Source: Sinomonas atrocyanea (GTDB taxonomy: Bacteria > Actinomycetota > Actinomycetes > Actinomycetales > Micrococcaceae). Taken from it: a stretch of DNA of 64,000 nt. The DNA is taken from NCBI RefSeq assembly GCF_001577305.1, contig NZ_CP014518.1, forward strand, positions 1,612,001 to 1,676,000, in the 5' to 3' direction. The notes below the pieces were generated by a model. That model worked only from the letters and a program-made list of their open reading frames with translations, made no database searches and was not told the origin of the DNA. Both the position numbers and the translations under genes were made by a program. Positions 35,757-43,893 of this stretch are shown piece after piece. Numbering within the stretch: the first letter of the stretch is position 1; each line of letters opens with the position of its first letter.

Positions 35757-35780
35757 GTGCAAGTTTGCACCCCGTGCAAG
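35757..35780. promoter_or_regulatory. Candidate TetR operator
   Basis: GTGCAA (35757-35762) and TTGCAC (35765-35770) form an inverted repeat around GT, and a further direct half GTGCAAG lies at 35774-35780. The site is 14 bases from the TetR gene start, where a repressor would block its own and the MMPL gene's transcription. Confidence 0.5.
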
Positions 35781-35827
35781 TTCTGAAGGCTTGTTGGGGC
35801 CGGCCGGGTTCTGCTGGCGATACGCAG

Positions 35828-35882
35828 GACGCCCTGTCGCGGAGGGGACGGCCCGAGGGCGTCTCCTCCGCGACAGGGCGTC
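35828..35882 (-). terminator. Very long hairpin after the dicarboxylate symporter gene
   Basis: Arms of 22 bases (35828-35849 and 35861-35882) pair completely apart from one G-T pair, around an 11-base loop that itself can close with GCCC/GGGC. It lies 22 bases past the symporter stop. The stem is longer than needed for termination and has no U-tract, but it would insulate the symporter gene from the TetR gene. Confidence 0.6.
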
Positions 35883-35904
35883 TGGCGCGGCGGAAGGCGG
35901 GAGG

Positions 35905-37308
35905 TCAGCGCGCGGCGGCCAGCTCGCCGTCGTGCGCCTGCTCCACCGAGGCGGTGGCGGACTCGTCCTTGAGCGGGTCGCCGTGGCGCGGGGCGTTGTA
36001 GAGCGCCTCGTCGAGGATGCCCTGGCGCTTGGCGACGAGGGTCGGCACGAGGGCCTGGCCCGCGACGTTGACCGCGGTGCGGCCCATGTCCAGGATCGGG
36101 TCGATGGCCAGGAGCAGGCCCACGCCGGCCAGGGGCAGCCCCAGCGTCGAGAGGGTCAGCGTCAGCATCACGACGGCGCCGGTGGTGCCGGCGGTCGCGG
36201 CCGAGCCGAGGACCGAGACGAGCACGATCAGCAGGTACTGGCTGACGTCCAGGTTGATGCCGAAGAACTGGGCGACGAAGATCGCGGCGACCGCCGGGTA
36301 GATCGCGGCGCAGCCGTCCATCTTCGTGGTGGCGCCGAGCGGCACGGCGAAGGACGCGTAGCCCTGCGGCACCCCGAGGTTGCGCTCGGCGACGCGCTGG
36401 GTGAGCGGGAGCGTGCCGATCGAGGAGCGGGAGACGAACCCGAGCTGGACCGCCGGCCACACGCCGGAGAAGTACTGCTTCACGGACAGGCCGTGCGACT
36501 TCACGAGGATCGGGTAGACCACGAACAGGACGAGCACGAGGCCGGCGTAGATGGCCACGGCGAACTTGCCGAGGGCGCCGATGGTGTCCCAGCCGTAGAC
36601 GGCGACGGCGTTGCCGATGAGGCCGATCGTGCCGAGCGGCGCGAGGCGGATGATCCACCAGAGCACCTTCTGGATGATCTCGAGGGCCGAGCGGGTGAAG
36701 GTCAGGAACGGCTCGGCCTTGGCGCCGACCTTGAGCGCGGCGATGCCCACGGCGATCGCGATGACGAGGATCTGCAGGACGTTGAACGACACGGTCGTGG
36801 TGACGGCCCCGCCGTCGCCCGCGGTCGAGCTCGCGCCGAGCCCGAGGAAGTTGTGCGGGAAGAGGCCGGTGAGGAACGCCCACCAGTCACCGCTCTTGCC
36901 GGTGTACTTCGCCTGCTGGGTGATGCCCGTCCCGGCGCCCGGCTGGAAGACGACGCCCAGGGTGATGCCGATCAGGACCGCGATGAAGGCGGTGATCGCG
37001 AACCACAGCAGGGTGTTCCACGCGAGCTTGGCCGCATTGGAGACCTGGCGGAGGTTGGCGATCGAGCTCACCACGGCGGTGAAGATGAGGGGGACCACGG
37101 CGGTCTGGAGCAGGCTGACGTAGCTGCTGCCGATGGTCGCGAGAGTGGCGCCGAGGGCGTTCGGGCTGGCCTTCGTGCTGCCCGTGTACTTCGCGAGGAG
37201 GCCGAGGACGAGGCCGACGACGAGTGCGGCGATGATCTGCGGGCCGAACGACGTGGCCCACGTCGGGAGGCGGCGCGGGGTGCGCGCGGTGCTGGTTGAG
37301 GTGCTCAC
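35905..37308 (-). CDS. Dicarboxylate/amino acid:cation symporter (DAACS family)
   Basis: The 467-residue protein has eight hydrophobic segments plus re-entrant hairpins typical of GltP/DctA transporters. Recognisable regions are LLQTAVVPLIFTAVVSSIANL, the serine-rich hairpin GFVSRSSIGTLPLTQR, AVPLGATTKMDGCAAIYPAVAA in helix 7, and LGSAATAGTTGAVVMLTLTL in hairpin 2, which together form the substrate and sodium sites. Substrate is C4-dicarboxylate or glutamate/aspartate. It is a single gene, with a long hairpin after its stop and about 160 bases to the DUF885 gene upstream. Confidence 0.9.
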   Translation of the reverse strand: MSTSTSTARTPRRLPTWATSFGPQIIAALVVGLVLGLLAKYTGSTKASPNALGATLATIGSSYVSLLQTAVVPLIFTAVVSSIANLRQVSNAAKLAWNTLLWFAITAFIAVLIGITLGVVFQPGAGTGITQQAKYTGKSGDWWAFLTGLFPHNFLGLGASSTAGDGGAVTTTVSFNVLQILVIAIAVGIAALKVGAKAEPFLTFTRSALEIIQKVLWWIIRLAPLGTIGLIGNAVAVYGWDTIGALGKFAVAIYAGLVLVLFVVYPILVKSHGLSVKQYFSGVWPAVQLGFVSRSSIGTLPLTQRVAERNLGVPQGYASFAVPLGATTKMDGCAAIYPAVAAIFVAQFFGINLDVSQYLLIVLVSVLGSAATAGTTGAVVMLTLTLSTLGLPLAGVGLLLAIDPILDMGRTAVNVAGQALVPTLVAKRQGILDEALYNAPRHGDPLKDESATASVEQAHDGELAAAR

Positions 37309-37377
37309 CCGTCCACGCTAGGGGCGCAGCTTGTACCATACGAAGCTTGTGTTTCTTCAGATGACGCCCAGTGTGAC

Positions 37378-37413
37378 GGCGCGGCCGGGGGTCGAACCCC
37401 GCTGTGCCGCGCC
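37378..37413 (-). terminator. Inverted repeat after the DUF885 gene
   Basis: GGCGCGGC (37378-37385) pairs with GCCGCGCC (37406-37413), with a smaller CGGGG/CCCCG pairing inside. It lies 57 bases past the DUF885 stop on the minus strand and before the symporter promoter. The inner loop resembles a tRNA T arm by chance. Confidence 0.45.
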
Positions 37414-37469
37414 GCCACGCCGTTTTGTTACGCTATTCCCTCAGCCCTTGTGGGATATGTCACGTCGCT

Positions 37470-39191
37470 TCAGGCGGTCAGGGCGCGCCGGAGGGTGTCC
37501 AGGCCGACCGATCCGAGGTTCAGGGCGCGCGTGTGGAATTCCTTGAGGTCGAACTCGCGGCCCTGGGCGGCGGCCTCCGCCTCGAGCTCGCCGCGGACCT
37601 GTTCCCACAGCCGCTGCCCCACCTTGTAGGAGGGGGCCTGTCCCGGCCACCCGAGGTAGCGGTTGAACTCGAAGTCGAGCTGGCCCTCGGACACGTCCAG
37701 GTTCTGCTTCAGGAACCCATAGCCCTTCTCGGCCGTCCAGGTTCCCGTGCCCCAGCGCTCCGGGACCTCGAGCCCGAGGTGGACGCCGATGTCGAAGACC
37801 ACGCGCGCTGCGCGCATGCGCTGCCCATCGAGCATGCCCATGCGGTCGCCGGGGTCCGCGAGGTAGCCGAGCTCGTCCATGAGCCGCTCGGCGTACAGCG
37901 CCCAGCCCTCGCCGTGGCCGGAGACCCAGCAGATGTTGCGGCGCCAGTCGTTGAGCAGCTCGCGGCGGTACACGGCGGTGGCGCACTGGAGGTGGTGGCC
38001 CGGGACGCCCTCGTGGTAGACGGTGCTGGTCTCGGCCCACGTGGTGAAGGTGTCCTCGCCCTCCGGGACGGACCACCACATGCGCCCGGGCCGGGAGAAG
38101 TCGTCGGACGGCGCCGTGTAGTAGATCCCGCCGTCCTGCGTGGGCGCGATCATGCACTCGAGCTGGTGCATGGGCCCCACGATCTCGAAGTGGGTGCCGG
38201 CGAGGTTCGCCACGGCCCGGTCCGAGAGGTCCTGCATCCAGGCCCGCAGCGCGTCGGTGCCCTTGAGCTGCCGGGCCGGGTCCGCGTTGAGGGCGGCCTT
38301 CGCCTCGGCGATGCCCGCGCCGGGCTTGATCTGCTCGGCCACCGCCTCCTGCTCGGCGATGATGCGGTCCAGCTCGGCGACGCCCCAGGCGTACGTCTCC
38401 TCGAGGTCGACCGTCGCGCCGAGGAACCGGCGTGACTCGAGGGCGTACCGCTCGCGGCCCACGGCGTCCTCCTCGGGCGCCTGGGGGAGGAGCTCGCCCT
38501 CGAGGAAGTCCGCGAGCCCGCGGTACGCCGCGGCCGCGGCCGTGCAGCCGTCGGCGAGGGCGGAGACGACCTCGTCCGGCAGCGCGGCGCCACCGTCGAG
38601 CCTTGCGTCCGTGGCGAGCCTGGCGAAGAAGCCGGTGCCGTCTGCGCCGTACTTGCGGCACTGGCCGACGACGACGCGCACCTGCCGCGCCGCCGAGACC
38701 TTGCCGTCCGCCGCGGCGGCCCGGAGCGAGGCGACGTAGCCCTCGATGGCCGCGGGGACGTTGGCGGCGCGCCCGGCGATGTGGCGCCAGTGCTCGGCCG
38801 TGTCGGCGGGCATGAGGTCGAAGACCGCGCGGATCGACTGCGCCGGCGACTCGATGTTGTTCAGCGTCGCGGCCACCCAGCCGCTCGCGTGCCGCTCGGC
38901 GTCGAGGCCCAGGCGCTCCCGCATCGCATCGAGGGTGACCTCGTCGATCTCGTCCTCGGGCGTTGCGGCGTCGAGGGCGCTGAGCGTGTCCCGCACGAGC
39001 GCGCTGTGCGCGGCGAGGCCCGCGGGCGAGTAGTCCGGGTACTCCGTCTCGTGGCCCGGGTAGCCGAGCTCGGTCGCCAGGGCAGGGTCGAGGTCGAGCA
39101 GCCTGCGGGTGAACTCGTCCGCGATGGCGTCGAGGGCGCTGGGCGTGCGGGTGCCGGAGCTGTGCTGGTTCTGGTGAGTGTTCTGCGTCAC
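37470..39191 (-). CDS. DUF885-family protein (putative secreted-type or cytosolic metallopeptidase-like)
   Basis: The 573-residue protein belongs to the DUF885 family, which resembles M3-like metallopeptidases. The zinc-type motif is VYHEGVPGHHLQ (HExxxH variant, HEGVPGHH), with GWALYAERLMDELGY further on as the probable third-ligand helix. No signal peptide is seen. The GTG at 39191 is preferred because the upstream in-frame stretch (to 39293) is Arg/Pro-rich and runs into the repeat array. Function in this family is not established; peptidase is inference. It is transcribed alone, with a repeat array upstream of it. Confidence 0.8.
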   Translation of the reverse strand: MTQNTHQNQHSSGTRTPSALDAIADEFTRRLLDLDPALATELGYPGHETEYPDYSPAGLAAHSALVRDTLSALDAATPEDEIDEVTLDAMRERLGLDAERHASGWVAATLNNIESPAQSIRAVFDLMPADTAEHWRHIAGRAANVPAAIEGYVASLRAAAADGKVSAARQVRVVVGQCRKYGADGTGFFARLATDARLDGGAALPDEVVSALADGCTAAAAAYRGLADFLEGELLPQAPEEDAVGRERYALESRRFLGATVDLEETYAWGVAELDRIIAEQEAVAEQIKPGAGIAEAKAALNADPARQLKGTDALRAWMQDLSDRAVANLAGTHFEIVGPMHQLECMIAPTQDGGIYYTAPSDDFSRPGRMWWSVPEGEDTFTTWAETSTVYHEGVPGHHLQCATAVYRRELLNDWRRNICWVSGHGEGWALYAERLMDELGYLADPGDRMGMLDGQRMRAARVVFDIGVHLGLEVPERWGTGTWTAEKGYGFLKQNLDVSEGQLDFEFNRYLGWPGQAPSYKVGQRLWEQVRGELEAEAAAQGREFDLKEFHTRALNLGSVGLDTLRRALTA

Positions 39192-39264
39192 CCTCACGAG
39201 CCTAGCGCGAGGCGCCGACACGTGAAAGAACCCGTGCACATCTTCCGCCTGTGCCCTGGGCGAG

Positions 39265-39446
39265 GAGTCACGTACGCACCGTTCAGGAGCCACCTACGCC
39301 CCGTTGCGGAGTCACGTACGCACCGTTGAGGAGTCACGTACGCACCGTTGCCGAGTCACGTACGCACCGTTGAGGAGTCGCGCCCGGCGGATTGACTCCT
39401 GGGGAGCGCGCAGGTGACTCCTTGAGGGCACGTAGGTGACTCCTCA
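39265..39446. repeat. 22-nt periodic direct-plus-inverted repeat array (second locus)
   Basis: GAGTCACGTACGCACCGTT occurs at 39265, 39309, 39331 and 39353, with degenerate copies at 39287 and 39375. All six starts are exactly 22 bases apart. Inverted copies follow: AGGAGTCA-like segments on the opposite strand at about 39391-39400, 39411-39422 and 39429-39446. The array occupies the otherwise empty gap between the DUF885 gene and accE. Its sequence is different from the array at 29628, but period and layout are the same. Confidence 0.88.
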
Positions 39447-39478
39447 GCACGGGTGAGAGTCCGGGCCCGGCAGATGCG

Positions 39479-39733
39479 TCAGGCGCGGCCGCGGCGCTGG
39501 GCGATCATGTGCCGCGGGCGCAGGGTCGCCCGGCGGATCCGCTCGCGGCGCGTCGGTGCTGCCGGCGCGGCCTCGGGCTCGGCGGTGCCGAGCGAGGCGA
39601 GCACGGCCGTGAGCGCCGCGACCTCCTCGGCGGTCGGGTTCCCGCGGGTGACCGAGAAGAGCACCGGCGCGGCGGCGACGGCGGGGGAGTCCCCGCCGTC
39701 GTGCGTCTGGGGCGTCTGGGGGAGCGCGCTCAC
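39479..39733 (-). CDS. accE: Acyl-CoA carboxylase epsilon subunit
   Basis: The 84-residue protein starts with a GTG overlapping the accD stop by four bases. It has the short epsilon-subunit core [25 protein letters not shown], followed by an Arg-rich tail. In actinobacterial carboxylases the epsilon subunit bridges the alpha and beta subunits and raises activity. Position right after accD and the core motif give the assignment; the small size makes it easy to miss. Confidence 0.85.
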   Translation of the reverse strand: MSALPQTPQTHDGGDSPAVAAAPVLFSVTRGNPTAEEVAALTAVLASLGTAEPEAAPAAPTRRERIRRATLRPRHMIAQRRGRA

Positions 39734-41313
39734 AGCGGGATGTTCCCGTGCTTCTTGGCGGGCAGGGACGCGTGCTTGTCGCGCAGCGCGCGCAGGCCGC
39801 GCAGGAGCTGCACGCGGGTCTCCGACGGTGCGATCACGGCGTCGATGTACCCCAGCTCGGCGGCCTGGTAGGGGTTGAGGAGCTCCTCCTCGTAGTGCTG
39901 GATGAGCTCGGCCCGCTTGGCCTCGACGTCGCCGCCCTCTGCCGACACCGCGGCGAGCTCGCGGCGGTACAGGATGTTCACGGCGCCCTGCGCGCCCATG
40001 ACGCCGATCTGCGCCGTGGGCCAGGCGAGGTTCAGGTCCGCGCCGAGCTTCTTGGACCCCATGACGATGTACGCGCCGCCGTAGGCCTTGCGGCAGATCA
40101 CCGTCAGCTTCGGCACCGTGGCCTCGGCGTACGCGTAGAGCAGCTTCGCGCCGCGGCGGATGATGCCCTGGAACTCCTGGTCCTTGCCGGGGAGGAAGCC
40201 GGGGACGTCCACGAGCGTGATGATGGGGATGTTGAAGGCGTCGCAGTGGCGCACGAACCGGGCGGCCTTCTCCGAGGCCGCGATGTCCAGCGTTCCCGCG
40301 AACTGGATTGGCTGGTTGGCGACGATCCCGACCGTGTGTCCCTCCATGCGGCCGTAGCCGATGATCACGTTCGGCGCGTAGAGCGCCTGCATCTCGAGGA
40401 AGTTGCCGTCGTCGAGGATCCCCTCGATCACGGCGCGCATGTCGTAGCCCTGGGTGGGGGAGTCGGGGACGAGCGTGTCGAGGGCGAGGTCCTCGTCGGT
40501 CTGCTCGAGCTCCTGGTCCGAGTCGAGGACGGGGGCCTCGACGAGGTTGTTCGAGGGCAGGACGTCGAGGAGCTCGCGGACGAACTCGATCGCGTCGGCC
40601 TCGTCGGAGGCGAGGTACGTCGCGGTGCCGGTCGTGGCGTTGTGCTGGCGCGCGCCGCCGAGCGTCTCCATGTCCACTTCCTCGCCCGTGACGGTCTTGA
40701 TGACGTCGGGCCCGGTGATGAACATGTGGCTCGTCTTGTCCACCATGACCACATAGTCGGTGAGCGCCGGCGAGTAGGCCGCGCCGCCCGCGCAGGGGCC
40801 CATGATGAGCGAGATCTGCGGGACCACGCCCGAGGCGGCCACGTTGTTGCGGAAGATGTCCGCGAACATGGCGAGGGAAGCGACGCCCTCCTGGATGCGC
40901 GCGCCGCCGCCGTCGTTGATGCCCACCACGGGGCAGCCGTTGCGGAGGGCGAACTCCTGGACCTTGACGATCTTCTCGCCGTTGACCTGGCTCAGGGATC
41001 CGCCGTAGACGGAGAAGTCCTGGCTGTAGACCGCCACGAGGCGCCCGTCCACGGTGCCGTAGCCGGAGACGACGCCGTCGCCGAGCGGCTTCTTCTTCTC
41101 CATCCCGAACGCGGTGGAGCGGTGCACGCGGAGGGTGTCGAACTCGACGAAGCTGTCCGGGTCGAGCAGCATGTCGATGCGCTCGCGCGCCGTGTTCTTC
41201 CCGCGCGCGTGCTGCTTCTCGATCGCCTCCTGGCCCGAGGGCGCGAGCGAGGCCGCCCGCCGGTCGCGGAAGTCCGCGATCTTGCCTGCGGTGGTGGTCA
41301 GGTCGTGGGTCAC
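39730..41313 (-). CDS. accD: Acyl-CoA carboxylase beta subunit (carboxyltransferase)
   Basis: The 527-residue carboxyltransferase moves the carboxyl group from biotin to acetyl- or propionyl-CoA. Motifs are [43 protein letters not shown] with the first oxyanion site, [16 protein letters not shown], and the second half [33 protein letters not shown] with [20 protein letters not shown] sequence. Closest in layout to AccD5/PccB. GTG at 41313 is chosen from a GGAG five bases upstream; GTG at 41319 is also possible. An operator-like palindrome lies 40 bases upstream. Confidence 0.95.
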   Translation of the reverse strand: MTHDLTTTAGKIADFRDRRAASLAPSGQEAIEKQHARGKNTARERIDMLLDPDSFVEFDTLRVHRSTAFGMEKKKPLGDGVVSGYGTVDGRLVAVYSQDFSVYGGSLSQVNGEKIVKVQEFALRNGCPVVGINDGGGARIQEGVASLAMFADIFRNNVAASGVVPQISLIMGPCAGGAAYSPALTDYVVMVDKTSHMFITGPDVIKTVTGEEVDMETLGGARQHNATTGTATYLASDEADAIEFVRELLDVLPSNNLVEAPVLDSDQELEQTDEDLALDTLVPDSPTQGYDMRAVIEGILDDGNFLEMQALYAPNVIIGYGRMEGHTVGIVANQPIQFAGTLDIAASEKAARFVRHCDAFNIPIITLVDVPGFLPGKDQEFQGIIRRGAKLLYAYAEATVPKLTVICRKAYGGAYIVMGSKKLGADLNLAWPTAQIGVMGAQGAVNILYRRELAAVSAEGGDVEAKRAELIQHYEEELLNPYQAAELGYIDAVIAPSETRVQLLRGLRALRDKHASLPAKKHGNIPL

Positions 41314-41352
41314 ACTCACTCCAGCTCTCGGTCCGTAGCGCACGCGCGGTGG

Positions 41353-41373
41353 CTCTGTAGGGTCCGCACAAAG
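41353..41373. promoter_or_regulatory. Imperfect copy of the accA3 palindrome upstream of accD
   Basis: The left arm CTCTGTAGG and right arm CGCACAAAG around GTC match the accA3-upstream palindrome in 15 of its 18 arm bases. It lies 40 bases upstream of the accD start. Confidence 0.5.
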
Positions 41374-41417
41374 GGCGGAGACGTCACCTCAGTCTAGTGA
41401 GGCCCTGCGGGGCCGCC

Positions 41418-41436
41418 TGTGTAGGAACCCTACAAA
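41418..41436. promoter_or_regulatory. Third copy of the TGTAGG/CCTACA palindrome between accD and the SDR gene
   Basis: TGTAGG (41420-41425) and CCTACA (41429-41434) form a perfect inverted repeat around AAC, with flanking bases partly matching the accA3 site. It lies in the divergent promoter region of accD and the SDR gene. Confidence 0.5.
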
Positions 41437-41480
41437 TTCGTGCGCTCGGCCGGCACGGGTCCCCATGGGCGCCGCGATCT

Positions 41481-41498
41481 TGTTACCGGTCAGTAACA
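41481..41498. promoter_or_regulatory. Palindromic operator candidate before the SDR gene
   Basis: TGTTAC (41481-41486) and GTAACA (41493-41498) are perfect arms around six bases, 22 bases before the SDR ATG. The core TTACCGGTCAGTAA resembles operators of TetR-type regulators of fatty-acid metabolism. No such regulator gene lies beside it. Confidence 0.5.
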
Positions 41499-41519
41499 TC
41501 GTCCCGTACACTGGGGAGC

Positions 41520-42380
41520 ATGACGACCATCACACCGGGCGCCGCCGGCACGCTGGCGGGCCGCACCATCCTCATGAGCGGCGGCAGCCGGGGCATCGGC
41601 CTGGCCATCGCGAAGCGCGCCGCCGCCGACGGGGCCAACGTCGCCCTCCTGGCCAAGACCGCCGAGCCGCACGCCAAGCTGTCCGGCACCGTCTACACGG
41701 CCGCCGAGGAGATCGAGGAGGCGGGCGGGTCCGCCCTCGCGATCGTCGGCGACGTCCGCAGCGACGAGGACGTGGCACGGGCCGTCGAGGCGACCCGCGA
41801 GCGGTTCGGCGGCATCGACGCCGTGGTCAACAACGCCTCCGCGATCGACCTCTCCACGACCGACGCCGTGGACATGAAGCGCTACGACCTCATGGCGGAC
41901 ATCAACGTCCGCGGCACCTTCCTGCTGTCCAAGCTCGCCCTGCCCGCGCTGCGCGCCTCGGCGTCCTCCGCGGCAGGCGCCCACATCCTCACCCTGTCGC
42001 CGCCGATCAACCTCGACCCGGCGTGGGCCGGCCGCCACCTCGCCTACACCATGGCCAAATACGGCATGAGCCTGACGACCCTCGGCCTGGCCGAGGAGCT
42101 GAAGGGCGAGGGGATCGGCGTGAACTCCCTGTGGCCGGCGACCCTCATCGACACGGCCGCCATCCGCAACATGCCCGGCGGCGACGCCCTCGCCACCGCG
42201 GGGCGCCGGCCCGAGATCGTGGCCGACGCCGCGCACGTGCTGCTCACGAGCGACCCCCGCACCACCACGGGAGGGTTCTTCACCGACGAGGAGGTCCTGG
42301 CCGCCGCCGGGGTGACCGACCTCGCCCGCTACAGCCTCGGCGCCGCCGAGGACCGCCTCGTGAAGGACATCTTCCTCTGA
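41520..42380 (+). CDS. Short-chain dehydrogenase/reductase (HSDL2-like)
   Basis: The 286-residue oxidoreductase has the SDR nucleotide site MSGGSRGIGLAIAKRAAADGA and NNASAIDL. The catalytic YxxxK is YTMAKYG, with the upstream segment LTLSPPINL in place of the usual catalytic Ser position region. This is the branch near human HSDL2, active on fatty or steroid-like substrates. It is divergent from accD and close to birA, so a lipid-related role fits. The ATG at 41520 follows a GGGGAG ribosome-binding site. Confidence 0.88.
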   Translation: MTTITPGAAGTLAGRTILMSGGSRGIGLAIAKRAAADGANVALLAKTAEPHAKLSGTVYTAAEEIEEAGGSALAIVGDVRSDEDVARAVEATRERFGGIDAVVNNASAIDLSTTDAVDMKRYDLMADINVRGTFLLSKLALPALRASASSAAGAHILTLSPPINLDPAWAGRHLAYTMAKYGMSLTTLGLAEELKGEGIGVNSLWPATLIDTAAIRNMPGGDALATAGRRPEIVADAAHVLLTSDPRTTTGGFFTDEEVLAAAGVTDLARYSLGAAEDRLVKDIFL

Positions 42381-42419
42381 GATCAGGGGCGGTCGCCGCC
42401 CTCTCGATAGGATTCAGGC

Positions 42420-43310
42420 ATGGACGACCACGCGCAGCCAGAGTCCCGCGGGCCCCTCGACGCAACGCTCCTGGGGCCCGGGTTCGTGCGCGAGGCCGGG
42501 CTGTCCCGCCTCGAGGTCCTCGATGAGATCGACTCGACGAACGCCGAGCTCCTCCGCCGGGCGGAGGCGGACCCCGACGGGTGGGGGGACCTCTCCGTGC
42601 TCGTCGCCGACCACCAGACGGCGGGACGGGGACGCCTCCACCGGCACTGGGAGTCCCCCGTCGGGGTTGCCGTCGCGGTGTCGGTCGTGCTGCGCCCGCA
42701 CAACGCCGCGGGACGCCCGCTGCCCACGCAGAGCTACTCGTGGTTCTCGCCGCTCGCCGCGCTGGCCCTCCGCGAGGCCCTGGCCGAGACGGCAGGGGTC
42801 GAGGCGAGCGTGAAGTGGCCCAACGACGTGGTGGTCGACGGGCTCAAGATCTCCGGGATCCTCGCCCAGCTGGCGCCGGGAGCGCACGGCGCGCCGCCCG
42901 CCGTCGTGCTCGGGACCGGCATCAACGTCGGGCAGGCGCAGGACGAGCTGCCCGTGCCCACCGCGACGAGCCTGGCGATCGCCACCGGCCGTGAGCACCG
43001 CCGGGAGGACATCCTCGCCGCGTACCTTGCGGCGTTCGCCCGCCGCTACCGGCAGTTCTGCGCGGTCGACGGCGACCCCGACGCGCCGCTCGCGGCCGGC
43101 CGCGGGCTCTGGGGCCAGGTCGAGGACGCCACCATCACGCTGGGCAAGCGCGTGCGCGTCGAGCTCCCCGGCGGACAGACCCTCGTGGGGCGCGCGACGG
43201 GCCTCGACGCCCACGGCGCCCTGCGGGTCGTCGAAGAGGACGGCACCCGCCACTCGGTCGCGGCGGGCGACGTGGTCCACCTCCGCCCCGCCGATGGCGG
43301 CTATGCGTAG
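42420..43310 (+). CDS. birA: Biotin--[acetyl-CoA-carboxylase] ligase
   Basis: The 296-residue enzyme attaches biotin to carrier domains such as that of AccA3. The biotin/AMP loop is ADHQTAGRGRLHRHWESPVG, with the conserved KWPNDVVVDGLKISGIL and the C-terminal SH3-like domain (GKRVRVELPGGQTLVGRATG). No N-terminal DNA-binding domain is present, so it is not a BirA repressor. It sits 40 bases after the SDR gene and overlaps the next gene's start. Confidence 0.94.
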   Translation: MDDHAQPESRGPLDATLLGPGFVREAGLSRLEVLDEIDSTNAELLRRAEADPDGWGDLSVLVADHQTAGRGRLHRHWESPVGVAVAVSVVLRPHNAAGRPLPTQSYSWFSPLAALALREALAETAGVEASVKWPNDVVVDGLKISGILAQLAPGAHGAPPAVVLGTGINVGQAQDELPVPTATSLAIATGREHRREDILAAYLAAFARRYRQFCAVDGDPDAPLAAGRGLWGQVEDATITLGKRVRVELPGGQTLVGRATGLDAHGALRVVEEDGTRHSVAAGDVVHLRPADGGYA

Positions 43311-43893
43311 GCTCCTCGACCCGGGGGAGCAGCTGATTGTCAGGACGCGGCGCCAGGGCCGCATGCTCGTGCTGCCCGCCGTCGTCCTCATCCTCGTCAG
43401 CGGGGCTGCCGCCTTCGCCGCGGGCTGGCTCTCGCGCGGCCGCCTCGAGGCGCTGGCCCCCTGGCTCCCCGCGGAGACGTCATCCTGGTCCCCGCTCGTC
43501 CCCACGGCGCTCGCCGTGTGGATCCTGGTGGGGTACTGCCTGCGCGAGCTGCTCGCGTGGCGCTCCGTGAGCTATGTCCTCACGAGCCGGCGCGTGCTCC
43601 GCCGCGAACGCGGCCTCACGCGTAGCGACCGCGGCATGCCGCTCTCGCTCGTGCGCGATGTCCACGTCCGTCAGGGATTCATGCAGGGGATGCTCAGGTC
43701 CGGGACGATAACCTTGACCTCGGGCCAGTCGGCGCAGCTCACGCTGACCGACGTGCCGGAAGTGCGCCGTTTCAGCCAGTTCATCCTCGACGCCATCGAG
43801 GAGCTCCCGCTCCAGGAGCGTCAGCCGGATCCTGGCGACGAGATCACTGACTTCAGCGATGCGTCGCTTCCGTGGGAACTGAGGGAGGACTGA
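43303..43893 (+). CDS. PH-like (bPH2, DUF304) domain membrane protein
   Basis: The 196-residue protein has two hydrophobic segments (VLPAVVLILVSGAAAFAAG and PLVPTALAVWILVGYCL) followed by a bacterial PH-like domain (SYVLTSRRVLRRERGLTRSD, SLVRDVHVRQGFMQGMLRSG). Function of these proteins is not established; they often accompany membrane or cell-envelope genes. ATG at 43303 is chosen and ATG at 43294 is possible; both overlap the end of birA. The TGA overlaps the cyclase ATG. Confidence 0.8.
   Translation: MRRLLDPGEQLIVRTRRQGRMLVLPAVVLILVSGAAAFAAGWLSRGRLEALAPWLPAETSSWSPLVPTALAVWILVGYCLRELLAWRSVSYVLTSRRVLRRERGLTRSDRGMPLSLVRDVHVRQGFMQGMLRSGTITLTSGQSAQLTLTDVPEVRRFSQFILDAIEELPLQERQPDPGDEITDFSDASLPWELRED

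Noticed and set aside
37378..37413. tRNA gene or fragment with a TTCGA loop on the minus strand
   Set aside because: Only a T-arm-like hairpin is present; there is no acceptor, D or anticodon arm. It fits an inverted repeat after the DUF885 gene.
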